Shown here: piece by piece, positions 63,112-64,000 of the stretch
Layout of the letters: each line of letters opens with the position of its first letter
Numbering within the stretch: position 1 is the first letter of the stretch
NCBI RefSeq assembly: GCF_002192255.1
Contig: NZ_CP021768.1
Coordinates: 1,010,001 to 1,074,000, forward strand
DNA from: Stenotrophomonas sp. WZN-1
GTDB taxonomy: Bacteria > Pseudomonadota > Gammaproteobacteria > Xanthomonadales > Xanthomonadaceae
Direction of reading: 5' to 3'
Length of the DNA stretch: 64,000 nucleotides
Translations under genes and position numbers: made by a program
The notes under the pieces: generated by a model
Told to the model about the DNA's origin: nothing
Databases searched by the model: none
What the model saw: the letters and a program-made list of their open reading frames with translations, nothing else

Positions 63112-64000
63112 TGACCCGACTCTTCCTGATCCGCTGGCAGCGCGCGCTGCCGGTGTTGTTCGCCGCCTTCCTGCTGCTGGGCAGCAGCGGCTGCGCGATG
63201 GTGACCGTCAAGCAGGTCAAGTCCAGCGATTCGCTGGTCAACAAGCGCGCCGACGTGCTCAACACCGGCAAGCTCAGCCCGGCCGCGCGCGAGACGCTCA
63301 GCGCGGCGGGCCTGGACGAGTCGCAGTGCGAGAAGGACTTCCTGGTCTGCCGCAGCACGTTGCTGATGACCGACGATCTCAATGTCGAGCAGCGGCTGTC
63401 GGCGTTGTCCGAATTGTGGGTCAAGGCTGCGCTGGCGTTGACGCCGAAGAAGACCGCCGCTGGCGATCCGCCGATGAGCGATGCGGCGCTGGACGCCTGG
63501 CTGGAAGCCGCGCGCTATGCCTATGCCTACCTGTTCTACAGCGGCCGCTCACCGTCCGACCGTGCCTTCGAAGACCGGCAGACGCAGGTGCGCGACTACT
63601 ACAACTACGCGGCCGAGAAGGCGGCAGTGGTGCTGTTCGTGCGCGCACGCGCCGCTGCGCTGGCCGGCGAGGACTATACGAAGCCGCTCACGGTCGGCAG
63701 CTGGTCGCTGGCGTCCAACTACCAGCAGCTGGGCCTGAAGAGCGTTCCTGCGCAGCTGGTGCCGGCCGGTACGGTCAGCTTCGTCGGCCTGCGCAGCACC
63801 TATCGGCGCGATGGCTTCGGCGCCGAACTGGTGATGGTGATGGACCCGCCGAAGCTGGTCGCGCCGGTGATCGCGCCGGATGGTCCGAAGGCCGAAACGG
63901 CATCGGACGATGGGGACGACGCGCGTCGTGGCCGCCGTCATCGCCATGACGATTCGGTGCCCGAGTTCAGTGAGATGTCCTCGATCAACGTCACCGCACT
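63111..64000 (+). CDS. Lipoprotein, probably continuing past the window (3' truncated)
   Basis: ATG 63111 overlaps the DUF4105 stop by one base (TAATG), and the frame stays open to the window end (about 296 codons). The start MTRLFLIRWQRALPVLFAAFLLLGSSGCAM has a lipobox SSGC (Cys28). The body is helical with Tyr-rich segments and a His/Arg/Asp-rich stretch (RRGRRHRHDD). I recognise no domain. A serine-hydrolase part further on is possible but not visible. Confidence 0.7.
   Translation, partial: MTRLFLIRWQRALPVLFAAFLLLGSSGCAMVTVKQVKSSDSLVNKRADVLNTGKLSPAARETLSAAGLDESQCEKDFLVCRSTLLMTDDLNVEQRLSALSELWVKAALALTPKKTAAGDPPMSDAALDAWLEAARYAYAYLFYSGRSPSDRAFEDRQTQVRDYYNYAAEKAAVVLFVRARAAALAGEDYTKPLTVGSWSLASNYQQLGLKSVPAQLVPAGTVSFVGLRSTYRRDGFGAELVMVMDPPKLVAPVIAPDGPKAETASDDGDDARRGRRHRHDDSVPEFSEMSSINVTA

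Overview
The window looks like chromosome of Stenotrophomonas maltophilia or a very close relative. The DNA is GC-rich. It carries a Qnr-type pentapeptide protein beside a DeoR-type repressor and an MFS pump, which is the known Smqnr / smqnrR / smtcrA arrangement of that species. It also carries many short GTAG-headed palindromes of the SMAG type, an XVIPCD-tailed type IV secretion effector and other Xanthomonadaceae gene orders. No phage, insertion sequence, integrase or CRISPR array was recognised.

Layout. 1-800 is the end of an autotransporter. 898-12724 (minus strand) is a tad/Flp pilus locus. It holds an Flp pilin, TadG- and TadE-like pseudopilins, a second small pilin, CpaB, the secretin, an FHA-fused TadA ATPase, TadB, TadC, a DUF192 protein and several unassigned exported proteins. 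Many genes overlap by ATGA. 13261-14654 encodes an OmpA-like lipoprotein and a small exported protein. tRNA-Ser(GGA) follows at 15147-15239. Then come dnaX-ybaB-recR and a HIT hydrolase. On the minus strand is a MoxR-DUF58-TgpA-Slp lipoprotein operon, and divergent from it a membrane glycosyltransferase.

25294-37150 is a long housekeeping block: maf (yceF), yceD-rpmF-fabH, a kinase-like gene, fabD-fabG-acpP-fabF, pabB, mltG-tmk-holB and a PilZ gene. It ends at tRNA-Val(CAC), 37266-37340.

Directly after tRNA-Val lies an accessory segment of about 6 kb (37.4-43.65 kb) with lower GC. It holds a GmrSD-like DUF262/DUF1524 nuclease paired with a HEPN-type protein on the minus strand. A divergent, tightly packed four-gene unit on the plus strand starts with a second HEPN-type protein and is otherwise unassigned. 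The segment ends in a beheaded GIY-YIG-family gene whose 5' end has become a hexanucleotide repeat. It reads as an anti-phage defence island, and the four-gene unit is the best candidate here for an undescribed system.

43.7-64 kb returns to core and species-specific genes. These include a tautomerase, a type IV secretion effector with a probable lipoprotein immunity partner, a DUF2946-TonB receptor-PepSY iron or metal uptake set and a β-trefoil lectin protein. Next come the Smqnr quinolone-protection locus, a methyltransferase, a divergent MocR/EamA pair with a clear palindromic operator, an SDR-LysR pair, a GFA-type protein, a DUF4105 protein and a lipoprotein cut off by the window end.

All functions are read from sequence motifs and family knowledge. 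No database search was possible. Start codons were chosen from ribosome binding sites and gene overlaps.
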